DNA from: Nemertoderma westbladi
Taxonomy: Eukaryota > Xenacoelomorpha > Nemertodermatida > Nemertodermatidae
Length of the DNA stretch: 64,000 nt
Assembly: GCA_032718475.1 (NCBI GenBank)
Contig: JAUCBJ010007137.1
Coordinates: 1-64,000 of the forward strand
Direction of reading: 5' to 3'
Numbering within the stretch: the first letter of the stretch is position 1; every line of letters starts with the position of its first letter. The notes beneath the pieces were generated by a model. The model had not been told where the DNA came from and did no database searches. It worked only from the letters and a program-made list of their open reading frames with translations. Made by a program: the position numbers and the translations under genes. Positions 10,661 to 22,645 of the stretch are shown here, in pieces.

Positions 10661-11821
10661 TTATATCGTAACCGACTTTATCAATATAAAATGGTGTTTT
10701 GAGCTTAAAATTAGTAAAATAAGTAATCTAAAAGGCTAAGTTCACACGTGCAGCAAAAATCAGCGTTCGGTATGTGAGAAAAGGATTTTATGGATGCTCT
10801 TTTAAACATTTTCTTTAACTATTTCGAATATAAGTGAAATGTATTAACAAGTAGACATTATTAATTATACATTTATATCTAATTTAAGTTTATTGTTATG
10901 CTATCTCCTACATGGATGTGATAAATCTTTGATCCATCTTGACCTTAGTCGACTGAACCAAACCGAGTCATCGTCTGTGTCTGTTCAGTTTTACTGAACC
11001 TCGGATACTACTGTACTATTGCAGCTGTACACCCCCCTACTATTCTTTATATTGTACCAGTACTGTAGTAATTTTTTTACTGTTTTTTTTTATTATTGGT
11101 GGATGTTCTAGAACATTAGTAGATATTATTTACTATGGTAGCAGTGTTTTTTTACTAGCTAGTATTTTTTTCTAGCTAGTATTTTTTGAAAACAAATTTT
11201 ATACTTTTTTCTTTAAATACTTTAATGTTAATATCTAATTTCTAGTAGGCCTACTATATTAATGGATTAGGAATATTTCTTCAGTTCTTTCGATTATTGA
11301 AATATTTCTTTACTAGTTCTAGAAAGTGTTTGGTTAAAATGAAAATAGGATATGATGTTTTTATAATGTTCGGTACTGTTTCGATACGCGTACCTACCAT
11401 GCCAAATTTTTTATACTAGCTAGTTTTATGCTACTTTTTATTTAATTGTCTATAATATGTTAGATATTTAACTAAAAAACACGTTGCTCTAGAACAAATA
11501 TTAGTTGTTCTAGAATATTTTTAAAAAGGTATTTATTGTTTTTTTTTATTTGATTAGTGTTAAAAACAATTCCTAACAACTACAAATTTTCATGGTTGCA
11601 ATTGCGCAATTGTGATTTTAATTATTAGCTAGTAGTTTTTATTAGCCATTCCATTTTAAGTTAAAGGAAATATTTAGGCCTAATAAATATATTTTAATGA
11701 ATAATATTGGCCAGGTGCTATAAATTAATATAAAATATTGATGATTTATGTACAGAAAATATAAAGTAACAAAATTAGTGTTTTCAATTGGATTAGCTAG
11801 CAAAACTATTAGGTACTACTA
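10661..11821. other. AT-rich intergenic DNA
   Basis: Many TAGCTAGT, GTTCTAGAAC and poly-T motifs; no open frame with a recognisable product. Probably decayed repeat sequence. Confidence 0.6.
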
Positions 11822-11945
11822 TGTTATGGGTACCCACTTTTTGACCATTTATTTGACAATGTTAATGGCTATTATCTTGAGGTTTTTTGTTTTAGAACAT
11901 TAATGTCATCTTCTGTTAGACGTTAGCTATTGTTTTTTTTATGGT
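11822..11945. repeat. Diverged direct repeat flanking the MITE, left copy
   Basis: This resembles 12712-12850: GGTACC, TTTTTGACCATTT, ATTATC, a TTCTAGAAC-like palindrome, ACCTTC and TTTTTTTTAT occur in the same order. Confidence 0.55.
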
Positions 11946-11946
11946 A

Positions 11947-12656
11947 CAGTACAGGCCACCAGAAAAAGCAGATTTCATCCAATGTGATCACATGTGAACA
12001 CATTTGTTCAAGTCATCTGATTGGCAGGTTATGGCGAGTTATCTTCTAGATCACACAGCAGGAGAGGCTAACTTGCTGGGACCGACAAAGGCTTTGTGTG
12101 CCCTGCGCCTGTATGTCTGATAGATGAGATGTATGTAGATGAGAGAGCCCCCAGGGCGTAACATTGTGGACATGGGCTGTATTGGTAGAGAGAGAACTAC
12201 ATACAAGACCACATGGAGGTTCATGGAGTGTATGGGAGTGGATGGATGGAGGAGCCTAGACCATTGAATAATTACTTTAGTGCAGGTAGATGTCGCGCCA
12301 TTAGTCTGACACCGAGAGGGCACTGAGAAACACCAGAAGATGCCTTAACATCACTAACTATAGGCCTGCCTACTAGACACTATTAACCGCACACTATAAA
12401 GGTAAACAAAATCCTTATCGCCTTTCCAGCTGCAGTGAGTGACAGTTCGCGGCAAACTACAGAGAGTTTCCAGATTACTAAGCGTTTCAAAAGTATTCAA
12501 TTGTATCCTTTGGCGAAAATTTTTTGGTTGTTGCCAATTCAATTATGTTCAATTATGTTCAATTGTCCCGTTCAACAACATTACATTACACTGGTACACA
12601 TTTGATAAAATGTGTTCACAATTGTACAAATCTGCGTTTTCTGGTGGCCTGTACTG
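11947..12656. mobile_element. Tc1/mariner-like MITE, 710 bp
   Basis: Terminal inverted repeats of about 31 bp start CAGTACAGGCCACCAGAAAA on both ends and are flanked by TA (11945-11946 and 12657-12658), the target site of Tc1/mariner elements. A second inverted motif (GTGAACACATTT) lies just inside. The interior has no transposase; the open frames at 12051-12323 and 12354-12663 are not recognisable. Non-autonomous. Confidence 0.8.
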
Positions 12657-12711
12657 TAGCTAGTGATTTCTTTTAGGTAGCTACTGTTTTTAAAATTACA
12701 AAACCAAATTT

Positions 12712-12850
12712 TTGGTACCTAATTTTTGATCAATTTTTTTACCATATTATTGGATATTATCATGATGTTTTTCGTTCTAGAACATAAATTTCACCTTCAG
12801 GGAGAGGTTACCTATTATTTTTTTTATAAAGGTAGCTAGTGTTTTTAAAG
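12712..12850. repeat. Diverged direct repeat, right copy
   Basis: Partner of 11822-11945, with the MITE lying between the two. Confidence 0.5.
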
Positions 12851-12879
12851 GTAGCTAGTGATCTTAAAATTACAAAATT

Positions 12880-12960
12880 GCAATTTTGTCGACAAGCCGG
12901 CACAGCATTGTTAAAAATGCAGCTGCAATGCAGCATGCCGATACTAGTAGTAGTAGTGGG
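12880..12960 (+). mobile_element. LINE 3'-end fragment
   Basis: It matches the 3' ends of the LINE copies at 14247-14340 and 17789-17900: GCAATTTTGTCGACAAGCCGG, a GC-rich hairpin (GGCA...TGCC) and a TAG triplet tail. No coding part is attached on its left. Confidence 0.75.
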
Positions 12961-13144
12961 GATGCTTTTTTTGCCGAGTCAGCTCTCGGGGTAAATACCA
13001 CACCCTGGTTTGCCACTCCACAGGGTGGGTGTCGCAGTGGAGTCAGATATGAGGCCCATCACCCATACCTACTATGACGCACATGACCCACCATTGGCTG
13101 TGCAGCTCATCCCCATTGGTGATATCCCATTGGTGATATCTCCT

Positions 13145-14345
13145 TTGCAGAAGTGAAGGCTGCTTCAAAGAGCATTAAGACCAATCGTGCCAGTGGAGTA
13201 GATGGTGTTCCCCCTGAGGTCTTTAAAATACCTGAGTGTTTAAAGCTCATCTATCCCATCATAGTAGACATGTACCGAACAACAAGAGTTCCACAAGAAA
13301 TGAAAACAAATAAGTTGGTGCCAGTTCGCAAGAAGGGCAACCTAACACTCTATGGTTCTTTTCGGGGAATCTCATTGATCTCGATTGCTGCAAAGCTATA
13401 CAATAAGATTCTATTAAATCGCATCAGGGATCCCATTGAGAGACTGCTCCGTGGAAATCAGAATGGGTTCCGTAAAGGTCGTGGGACCATGGAGCCCATT
13501 TTGGCACTTAGAAGGATAATTGAAGAGTTATCAAAAAAGAGACACAGGCATCTGGCTGTTATCTTTGTTGACTTCTTCAAGGCCTTTGATTCAGTCTCTC
13601 GCTCACGTATGTTCAGCATACTTTCATATATGGGATTCCTGATGAAATTATTGCAGCAATCAGATCAGTATACGATGGTTCGACAACATTTGTGTCTACT
13701 GTTGACGGTGACACAGAACCATTTGAAGTGTTATGGGGCGTCCTCCAGGGAGACACACTTGCACCATTCTTGTTCATAATTGTTGTTGACTATGTTCTAC
13801 GCATGTCCTTAGATCATCATAATGGTGATGGGGTGATGATAACTCCACCTACTGGCTCCAGAAGTCGAGGAAATCCTGCCAAGCCTCAGCTCATTAGAAC
13901 ATGCTGCTTCTAGTGTTGGTCTTTTTATTAACTCCAGAAAGTTTGACAAAAAATTTTGACAGTTAACTTTGAAAGTCCTCAGCAAGTCTCTGATCGGATG
14001 AGCATAAGCTCAAAAGATGGTATGCTTGAGCATGTGGATGACTTCTGTTACCTGGGATTATGGATCCGGAAGTCAGGTGAGGACCTTCGAATACGTAAGG
14101 GAAAGGCATGGGCAGCCTTGAATAGGCTTTCCAGGATTTGGAAGTCACCGAGAATTAATCGGAAACTTAAGGTCCGGTTATTTAGAGCAGCAGTAGTTCC
14201 AGTACTCCTCTATGGGATGTCATGGGTGATAGGGAGTTGTGGCGGTGCAATTTTGTCGATAAGCCGGCACAGCATTCTTAAAAATGCAGCTGCAATGCAG
14301 CATGCCGATCCTAGTAGTAGTAGTAGTACTAGTAGTAGTAGTGCA
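13145..14345 (+). pseudogene. Non-LTR retrotransposon reverse transcriptase, broken (copy 1)
   Basis: The first frame (13153-13640) carries reverse transcriptase landmarks: NRASGVDGVPPEV, NGFRKGRGT, and FVDFFKAFDSV, which holds the first catalytic aspartate. A single-base shift near 13632 moves the frame to one with GVLQGDTLAPFLF. The stretch that should hold the YxDD motif is deleted around 13870-13915. The 13956-14220 part has the post-RT region (DDFCYLG, RKGKAWAALNRL). It then jumps at 14222 to the shared 3' end (GTGATAGGGAGTTGT), losing the C-terminal tail that copy 2 keeps. The 5' end is truncated, so there is no endonuclease. Dead copy. Confidence 0.85.
14247..14340 (+). repeat. LINE 3' end: hairpin plus TAG-repeat tail
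   Basis: CCGGCA (14264-14269) pairs with the TGCCG before a run of TAG triplets; the interior is self-complementary around TGCAGCTGCA. The same block occurs at 12880-12960 and 17789-17900, so it is the element's 3' terminus. Confidence 0.75.
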
Positions 14346-14799
14346 GCTCATCTGCTGGGTCATGCCCTGTACCCCTGCTGCCAGGTGCAGGTCGCAGGGA
14401 AGTGCACTCAGAGTGGACATGAGAACACTCTACTCCTGACCAGCCATTGGTAGATCACCATCTGCCTGGCCAGGCCATATACCCCTGCAGCCAAGTATAT
14501 GGGTCCTTAATCCAGGATCAAGGGCGTCCTTATCCTTATCCTTGCCCTAGTAAGAGGGTCTATCCAGCTACAGGTGGCACCTCCTTTATGCTGCATGGAG
14601 GTGGCAAGTTTTCTTGATCAATGACCTAGAATACCTGACCTGACCTGTAAATGCTTTATAAAAGTTTAATACTTTATCCACTATTATTTATTGTCTAATT
14701 ATGAATGTACAGTATAATAACCATATTGTCATTATCACAAATTGAAATGCAACTTATTATTATTAACCCAATGGTTTGATTGTATTTCATTGTGGGCGA
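14346..14799. other. Intergenic DNA with no supported gene
   Basis: No recognisable product. CCTTATCCTTATCCTTG is a small repeat near 14530. Confidence 0.5.
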
Positions 14800-14990
14800 A
14801 TAGAAACCGTTGCGGTTACCGCAGCGGAACCGCTGCGTTACCGCAACGGTACTGTTGGGTGTGAACGGGCTCCGTGTAGTTTACCGCTGGCTTACCGCTT
14901 CAATACCGCAAGACTAACCATTGGGACCAAACTACCTGCCAACATGTAGTTTACCGCTCACGCACCGTTGGATGTGAACGGGCCTTAAGC
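14800..14990. repeat. GC-rich near-palindromic repeat, possible MITE
   Basis: Positions 14808-14852 are nearly self-complementary (ACCGTTGCGG ... CCGCAACGGT). GTTGGGTGTGAACGGGC and GTTGGATGTGAACGGGCC recur about 105 bases apart, with TAGTTTACCGCT also twice. This looks like the remains of a short DNA transposon; superfamily not assigned. Confidence 0.6.
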
Positions 14991-15339
14991 CAGTAAGGTA
15001 CGGCAGGCCTACTTGGCTGGATTTCCTCTACTTTCGGAACCAGTGGAGTAGGGACTAGGGGGTGATTTTTTCAATGGGGTTCACGACTCAAATTCAAAAC
15101 CAGATTAATAAGATGCAATAATATCACAGAAACACAATGGCGTTTACATAATTCAATAAGATGCTAAAATAGCCGAGATTGGTGTTTTCAGTTTAAAAAT
15201 TGTTCAAAATTTGAAAAGGATCTGTGATTGGTCGTGACGTCACTATCCGCCTCCGAATCCCATTTATATCAACATCCAGATACCTAATATTGTAATACTA
15301 TCTTTGTATAAATTGGGGCAGTTTGTCGGTACGTACTAA

Positions 15340-15430
15340 AAGGTAGAACGATCTATAACGGGCTATAACGATCTATAACGGGCTATAACTTCCTATAACA
15401 AGCTATAACCACCTATAACGAGCTATAATA
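15340..15430. repeat. Short degenerate tandem repeat (CTATAAC core)
   Basis: Units of about 11 bases with the core CTATAAC (GATCTATAACG, GGCTATAACG and variants), about eight copies. Confidence 0.8.
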
Positions 15431-16130
15431 TCAAAATTTACAATAAAAAAACATATTTTAGAATGGATTTATTTTCTTAGTCAGTAATTTAATTACGCAA
15501 TTTGGTTTTATAGTCCATAATGCTTTTCATCTTTGTGGTATCACGAAATCAGTCATATTCAGTATATAGTAATATTCAGTAATATATAATCAGTCTCTTG
15601 ATTCTTGTTTTGTTGATTATTGATAACTATTGATATTGTTGTATAAATAAAAAAATATATGAATTGATTTTACGTATTCTTTATTTTATAAACCTTAATG
15701 CGGCCGTCAGGCCGTTTTGATCTACTGTACTACTACTACTACTAGGTCGAGCGAACTCGGACAGTGGAAATGAGATCCTTCCAGGCTTCCCTATTCTCCT
15801 GATCTACTGTAAACTGCCGTATTATATTTTAATTGATGTGCAACCGAAAATACAAAAAGTGGACGAAAAATATTATGCAAATGACTGTGATGATATGATG
15901 TACTGAAACTTTATGAGCCGTGGACTGGGCGACATGGACGCCTGCTACTAATTAATTAATAAATCCAACGTATTTTTAAATAAAATTTTAACACAATTAC
16001 TATTCAACCTTTATTATTCATTATAACAAGAGTTCTAAGTACTGACTGACAGACATATAGCAGTTCAAACTACAACTAACGTCATACATAGTTTACTAGT
16101 TTAAACTGCAACCAAAGAGCAATAGTGTCT
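15431..16130. other. AT-rich region 3' of the zinc-finger exon
   Basis: No gene seen. It lies downstream of the minus-strand zinc-finger exon and may hold its 3' UTR. CTACTACTACTACTA occurs at 15725-15740. Confidence 0.4.
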
Positions 16131-16176
16131 ACCAATATACATGGAAGTTGAGAAACGTTTCTTACAAACATTACAG

Positions 16177-16838
16177 TTACCGAGTCTCCCCACTGCGGAT
16201 ACATTTGTGGCGCTTTAGTTGATATCGGTGTGATAAAGATTTACCGCATGTATCGCAGCTAAACGGTTGTTCACTTGTATGTGTCCGCTTATGGGAAGTT
16301 AGATGGCAGCTCTTCGTAAATCTCTTCCCGCACTTATCGCACACATACGGACGCTCTCCGGTGTGAATTCTTTTGTGGGTCGTTAAACTCCCGTTCTCTG
16401 CAAATCTCTTCCCGCACGTGTCGCACACAAACGGACGTTCACCGGAATGAGTTCGCGTGTGCGTAGTTAGGGAACATAGTTGAGAGAAACGTTTCTCACA
16501 CAGGTTGCAGTTATACGGTTTCTCTCCACTGTGCGTTCTATTATGCCTTTTTATGTGGCCTAGTTGAGAGAAACATTTGTTGCAGATGCCGCATTGGTAA
16601 GGACGCTCACCGGTGTGGATCCGTTGGTGTATAATTAGATTGCTGTTCCTTGCGAACGCCTTACCACAAGTATCACAGTTGAAGGGTTTCTCATTGGAGC
16701 GGCTTCCTTTCACAATATCTTGGGGTTGAATCCCAGAGGGACCAGGTTGGTTGAAGGAATTATTCATACATCCGGGTGTTACGTCATCGTCGGAAGCGAG
16801 CATGTATGAATCATCAAGTGATGGTTGTGATTGGTCGC
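16177..16838 (-). CDS. C2H2 zinc-finger protein, terminal coding exon
   Basis: The open frame from 16803 to the stop at 16177 encodes six tandem C2H2 fingers (C-x2-C-x12-H-x3-H) joined by TGEKP/SGERP-type linkers, starting about residue 41. The sixth finger (CDTCGKSLSHRYQLKRHKC) lacks the normal final histidine. A likely splice acceptor, TCTAG followed by GCGACC, lies at about 16838, so the frame probably enters from an upstream exon and the methionine at 16803 need not be the start. I could not identify that exon. A LINE sits just upstream in the presumed intron. Such proteins normally bind DNA in the nucleus; the target is unknown. Confidence 0.8.
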
Positions 16839-16890
16839 CTAGATAATGTAATGGAGTGGATTAATAGTGGAGATTAATTTATCATTATTA
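16831..16890. repeat. Direct repeat flanking LINE copy 2, left
   Basis: About 58 bases (GTCGCCT, then ATGGAGTGGATTAATAGTGG, then TTTATCATTAT) recur at 17892-17950 on the other side of the LINE with several substitutions. Either a long target-site duplication or an older local duplication. Confidence 0.75.
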
Positions 16891-16932
16891 TTCAATAATA
16901 AAGATAAATTAATAATAAATAATCTTATTCGT

Positions 16933-17900
16933 AATTGTGGTTGATTATGTTTTACGCAAATGGTAACTCCACCTACTACTCCACCTCCACCTACAAGAAG
17001 TAGAGGAAATCCAGCAAAGTACCTTACTAGAATTTGCTAGACTTGCTGATGACCTAGGGGTAACGTCAGAATCACTAGAGGGAGCCCAAAGGCTCTTCTG
17101 CTCATTGGAGCAGGTTGCTTCTAGTGTTGGTCTTTTTGTAAACTCCAAGAAGACCAAAATCATGACAGTCAACCTAGACACTAGACAGCCTTCAAGAAAT
17201 GTCTGATTGTAAAAGCATAAGCTCCAAGGATGGCTTGCTTGAGCACGTGGATGACTTCTGCTACTTGGGATCATAGATCAGAAAGTCAGGTGAAGGCGTT
17301 CGGATACGTAAGGGGAAGGCATGGGCAGCGTTAAATCGTCTGTCCAGGATTTGGAAGTCCCATAGAATAAAACGGAACCTTAAGGTTCGAATATTTATGG
17401 CAGCAGTAGAACCAGTACTTTTATAAATGACTCCATGCTGGGCTCTAACTGTAGATCTCTGGATGGCACTTTCACAAGAATGCTGCGCCGGGTTCACTGT
17501 ATCAAGTACAATGAACATATCTCCAATCAGACTCTATACAACATTGGAGCTGTTTCATCAGTCTCCCCTAGTTTGACACTTAAACAGAACCACCTCCGCT
17601 TTGCAGGATATTGCTTTCGCCGTGAGGACCAGCCAGTGCATAATCTTGTGCATTGGCGGCCTCATGGAGTGAATAAGCATGGTGGACAGCCCATGACTTT
17701 CTTGAGACGCATCTTAAAGGATACTGGCCTTGAAGATGCGGATGATCTAGCAAATGCCATGCATCGGTGATAGGGAGTTGTCACGGCGCAATTTTGTCGA
17801 CAAGCCGGCACAGCCTTCTTAATATATATGTAATATATATATAATGCAGCTGCAATGCAGCATGCCGATCGTAGTAGTAGTGGTAGTAGTAGTCGCCTAT
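16933..17900 (+). pseudogene. Non-LTR retrotransposon, truncated and broken (copy 2)
   Basis: This begins inside the reverse transcriptase at the catalytic region: LADDLGVTSESLEGAQRLF is present in one frame at about 17030-17100, with the YxDD tyrosine changed. It continues with VNSKKTKIMTVN and the post-RT region, then shifts frame. The frame at 17435-17770 keeps the C-terminal domain lost from copy 1, including LRFAGYCFRREDQPV. It ends in the shared hairpin plus TAG tail. It is flanked by a 58-base direct repeat. Dead copy. Confidence 0.82.
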
Positions 17901-17950
17901 AGAAAGTCATGGAGCGGATTAATAGTGGATAATAATTTATCATTATCACT
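17892..17950. repeat. Direct repeat flanking LINE copy 2, right
   Basis: Partner of 16831-16890. It starts right after the TAG triplet tail of the LINE, as a target-site duplication would. Confidence 0.75.
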
Positions 17951-18540
17951 AGTTTACAATAACTGTAGTTTTAAATTCATATAGTTTCTGATACATTCAT
18001 TACAGTAATAAGTGTAAATAAAAACGACCTACCATGGTTATTTCACACAATTAGAGGTTGAAGTCACAATAGTTGATTTGGGTTTCAAAATTAAATTTTT
18101 TTATTTTTACATTTTCTGATATGATTCTATGAATTATTAACTACAAAACACCTATCTAGGAAATAATATCAGCAGTAGTGGAAATCTTTCTGAATACGCC
18201 CACTGCCATTGGGGCGCGAGACAAGAGGAACTAATTTAGTAGAGAAGTTGCAGGGCTCTGGGAAAATATTGCAGCACTGATTAATGTGATTATGGAGTGT
18301 CTCGGAAAAACGGAATAGACGCAATAGGTAGGACCTATTTATAAGACAGTGATTCAGATATGTAATCACAATAACATGTCCGACGAAGAATAGAAGAATC
18401 CCTTGTATTTGTATTTCTTCATCTGGATAATAGAGTCCAGCCATTTCTCTGGCAAAGCTAAAAAAAATTAGGATGGCTAAAATGTCTGTCCTTATCTGAT
18501 CTGATCTGACGGTATCTGACACTTGTTCCACCTTGGTTCA
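17951..18540. other. Intergenic or intronic DNA
   Basis: A minus-strand open frame of 120 codons (18169-18531) has no recognisable domain. It could be an upstream exon of the zinc-finger gene or chance; I do not call it. Confidence 0.4.
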
Positions 18541-18780
18541 GAGCCGACCTTGGTGTAGTGGATATATTGAATTCACATCTCACGGAGGTTGTGGGTTCAA
18601 CCCCGGCATGGGCAATGGGGGCCAAGTTAGTTTTCGTTTCGGCACGAATGCTTTGAAGGGTTTAGCGAGGCATAGCATCTATGCCTTGCACTATGCCTAT
18701 GCTTGTGTCAATATAACACCCCCCCCCCCCCCCCTCTGAAACTAACGCTACTAACGAAAAGACTAACTAAACTAACTAAA
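18541..18780 (+). mobile_element. tRNA-derived SINE, copy 1
   Basis: The head has an A-box-like TGGTGTAGTGG (18551) and a B box GTGGGTTCAACCCC (18591). It is followed by AGTTTTCGTTTCGGCACGAAT, which is also in copy 2 at 23252-23272. The tail here is a poly-C run and ACTAACTAAA repeats. Confidence 0.75.
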
Positions 18781-19029
18781 AGATATAAGATAGAAATTTT
18801 AATCTTGTTTTTAGCGGTGGGTGCTAAATTTTGGTGCCAGCCCCAAATTTTGAAATATTTCAATTTTGTAAATTGATTACCCCTAAGTCGATTTTTGTAG
18901 TTCTGAGATAATCGATAAAAACTGTTTATTTTTTTAGAGAGATGCCTCAGTTTACTTGTTATTGTGTTTTTTGATAACTAAATATATATAGAATTCATAT
19001 AACTCAACTTTCAATTTGATTTAGAATTA

Positions 19030-19227
19030 CCGTTGAAATATATTGCGGTTTTTTTGTAAAAATTCTGACTTATGGTGTTTTGCCAAAACAAAGGGGAACA
19101 CCGTTTTCTGGTATTATCCCGTAACTATACGATAGTTGCGGGGTATTGCCTAGAAAACAAGGTATCCTCAATTTGGCAAAACACCACAAGTCCGAATTTT
19201 TACAAAAAACACGCAAAATATATCAAA
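19030..19227. mobile_element. Near-perfect 200 bp palindrome (foldback or MITE)
   Basis: The left arm (from ATATTGCGGTTTTTTTGTAA through TGGTGTTTTGCCAAA) is matched by the right arm reversed (TTTGGCAAAACACCA through TTTTTACAAAAAACACGCAA). The centre is TAACTATACGATAGTTGCGG. No coding content. Confidence 0.75.
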
Positions 19228-19964
19228 TAATAGCCTAGGCGTATCGTGCGTCCTTAATTATTTAGTGCGTAGTGCGAACGTAATACATGTGCGCATTTGT
19301 TATTAGCTAATACGTGCTATCTAACATGTTAACTAGCACATGATCAGGTGTTAGTATTACCTGTAAGCGCAATAATAACAAATAATCACATACAATATAG
19401 ATTAACACACTTGCGCACATGTTGGAAATTTTTGAATTCAAAATTCTAAAGTGCTCCATAAGGTTTTGATATTTTGGTATTAATTGGTTTTAAAATAAGT
19501 ACGGGACTGTAGTTAGAATCATGTATCAATACAAATTGAACAAAAATGTAGCCAAATGCAGAACTACTGTATCAAGAACAAAATTTAAATTCAAGAAAGC
19601 GGAACTCTAAGTACAAAATATAGCCATGGGTATGGTACTCTACAGTAAGAACAAAGTCTAGCTACAGGGTTACAGCTACGTTAAAGTTAAAGTAAAGTTC
19701 ACTTACAGTACGTCATGACGAATAATTAAAGACCTGTATTTTCTACAGTACGTGGCAACATTTAGAGAAATTCTATCAGCAACGTAGTGAGCATGTCAGG
19801 TTGCCGATCAAGTTGCTCTATGTAAACGCGAAGTTTGTTGCTGTAAAAGATGCCTCATATAACGGAGACTAAAAGTTATTGTTACCCAAATTACGTTGCT
19901 ACTGTAGTTGTTGACCAAATTGTCCAAAACGTCCGGCAACCTAGAGTAACTTATAGCAATTTGG
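19228..19964. other. Intergenic DNA with no supported gene
   Basis: AT-rich; no recognisable product or repeat structure. Confidence 0.5.
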
Positions 19965-20325
19965 ACACAAACATTAAATGAGGGACAGATATTTATCAGC
20001 ACCACAAACATTAATGTGGGAGAAACATTAATCAGGGGGACAAACATAATGTGGGATATAAAAATTGATGTAGGACACAAACATTATGAGGGACACAAAC
20101 ATTATGAGGGACACAAACATTATGAGGGACACAAATATTAATGAGGTACACAAACATTAATGAGGGACACAAACATTAATTAGGGACACAAACATTAATG
20201 AGGTACACAAACATTAATGAGGGACACAAACATTAATTAGGGACACAAACATTAATGAGGTACACAAACATTAATGAGGGACACAAACAATAAACGAGGG
20301 ACAGATATCAATCAAGGGCACTAAC
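19965..20325. repeat. 19-20 bp minisatellite, left block
   Basis: Units like ACACAAACATTAATGAGGG, about 15 copies with variants. It ends with GAGGGACAGATATCAATCAA, a phrase that recurs at 24812-24838 on the far side of the foldback element. Confidence 0.9.
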
Positions 20326-22484
20326 CCCAATGAACACTTCAATATAATCATATAAACAGTGGATTAATTTCTCCCCTTTGGGGCATCATCAGCACAAAAA
20401 CTACTGCACTACAGTTAGGCCAAGCAGAAAACAGTAACAAATACTGAAATAGACTACCAGTCACTCACAAAACGATGTACCCATATGTACAGTACAAATA
20501 ACAACACTCCGCCTACGGTTGATATGTGGTTAAAAGGACCGTGCAGCCACGGTCCGTAGAGCTAACAACATAAATAAACAACTGAACTCTTAGTCATAGA
20601 AACTAATCAATCAATCTGGCACCGAGACGTGGTTAGGCAGGGCCGTGCGTTACTATTTCCAGTACAAATTGCATAGAGCAGTATTAACAACAGAGAGCCT
20701 TATGTATGCGAGATGACAACTACAGTACGAAATACCTGCCGTATGCGAAATATCCGTGCACAAACGTGTAGCGTAAAAAGACGCAGGCAAATACACTAAA
20801 ACTAAATCTACAGTACTGACGTATGTGAAATGTCCGTGCAAAAACGTGTAGCGTAAAAAGACACAGGCAAATACACTGAAACTAAATCTACAGTACTGAC
20901 GTATGTGAAATGTCCGTGCAAAAACGTGTAGCGTAAACAGACACAGGCAAATGAAACTGAAACCAAATCTAAAAACCTAAACAATCAAACCAGCACAGCG
21001 ACGTGATTAGGCAGGGCCGTGCGCTACTATCTACAGTACAAAAGGCACTGAGCAGTATTAATGGCAGAACCCATCCCGCCGGTCTGGCGTGTATCGTGAA
21101 ACCAAAGAACCAACAGGTAAATGATACTAAAGCTAATTATTAATAATAGCAATTAAATCTAAAGTTATTTATTCAACACGAAACGCGATCAATAATCAAG
21201 AAGCTGACATCTGCGCGGTTAAATTCCGAATCCTCGAAGATGCAGTTAAGAATTTGGGTAACTAAGCAATCATCGAAAATAAATAAATTCATTGGGGAAC
21301 TAATTTGGATATCAACACAGAAAACCGACCAAGTGGGTTTATAAACCTTATAGGAAATTATAACAATTCGTTCCTAAAATTTAAATTCACTCGACGCTAG
21401 TTGTAACGGCAGGGGATGTATCATCTTATACCTTAAGTACGTAGATATTAACCCAAAATTAACATTAACCGACATTAACCGTATTAATTCTCAGGATATT
21501 ATGGTTTTGTACGGACATTCCGCATACGTCAGGGTTTACGTACTGTAGTTGTACCCCGGATACGCCAGGCTCAGTGCCATAAATTCTGCTCTGTGCCTTT
21601 TGTACTGTAGATAGTAGCGCACGGCCCTGCCTAATCACGTCGCGGTGCTGGTTTGATTGTTTAGGTTTTTAGATTTGGTTTCAGTTTCATTTGCCTGTGT
21701 CTGTTTACGCTACACGTTTTTGCACGGACATTTCACATACGCCAGTACTGTAGATTTAGTTTCAGTGTATTTGCCTGTGTCTTTTTACGCCACACGTTTG
21801 TGCACGGATATTTCGCTACGGCAGGTATTTCGTACTGTAGTTGTCATCTGCATACATAAGGCTCTCTGTTGTTAATAGGGCAATTCCATCGTTACGGACT
21901 CACATTCATACGCAATTTTCGAATTTAATTGGCATATTTAATTAATAACTTTACAATATAAATAACATTCACCTATGGTGGCTGATGGATTAATGGTACA
22001 TCTTTACTTTGACTTATAAAAAAGAGTTGTACAGTATCTTATTTGATACATAGGATATTGTAAATATAGTGCCCGTTACGGACTCACATGCAAATGGACA
22101 AAGAAAAATTACCAATTGTATTTTGCCAAATTCTCTTGAAATGTTTAACGCCCTACGTTATAACTTTCACAATGCGAGGTAGATACATCAAATTTTGTAA
22201 ATTTGTAAGTTAATAGCAGAAACATATGGTGGTAAACCTCATTTATGGAGAAATTGTTCGTTACGGACTCACAGAAAAAATTGTTACGGACTCACACTTG
22301 AAATCGTTATGCACTCGTTATTTTGTTTAGAAAAAAAGAGCAACGACCAATGAATGTTTATGGTGTTTATTCAATAAATATCTTTATTACTTATATACCT
22401 TTCGCTTTCACAATGTACCTTAAGTATCACTATTAGATATATCTTTAGTAGTGTTCATATTTTGAGTAGGCATATTTGGTGTGT

Positions 22485-22608
22485 GTGGGGCGAGCCACGA
22501 AGTTGGCGGAGCCTTAGCGAATTGACACTGTTAGGGGGTGGGTCAATTTATGCAAATAGTTGTCGTCGTCGTCGTCGTCGTCGTTGTCGTCGTCGTCGTC
22601 GTCGTCGT

Positions 22609-22645
<37 letters not shown>

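Noticed and set aside
9589-10739. Seven overlapping open frames on both strands (Gln/Thr-rich and Leu/Ser/Cys-rich)
   Set aside because: They are products of the 14 bp minisatellite, with no start context or domain.
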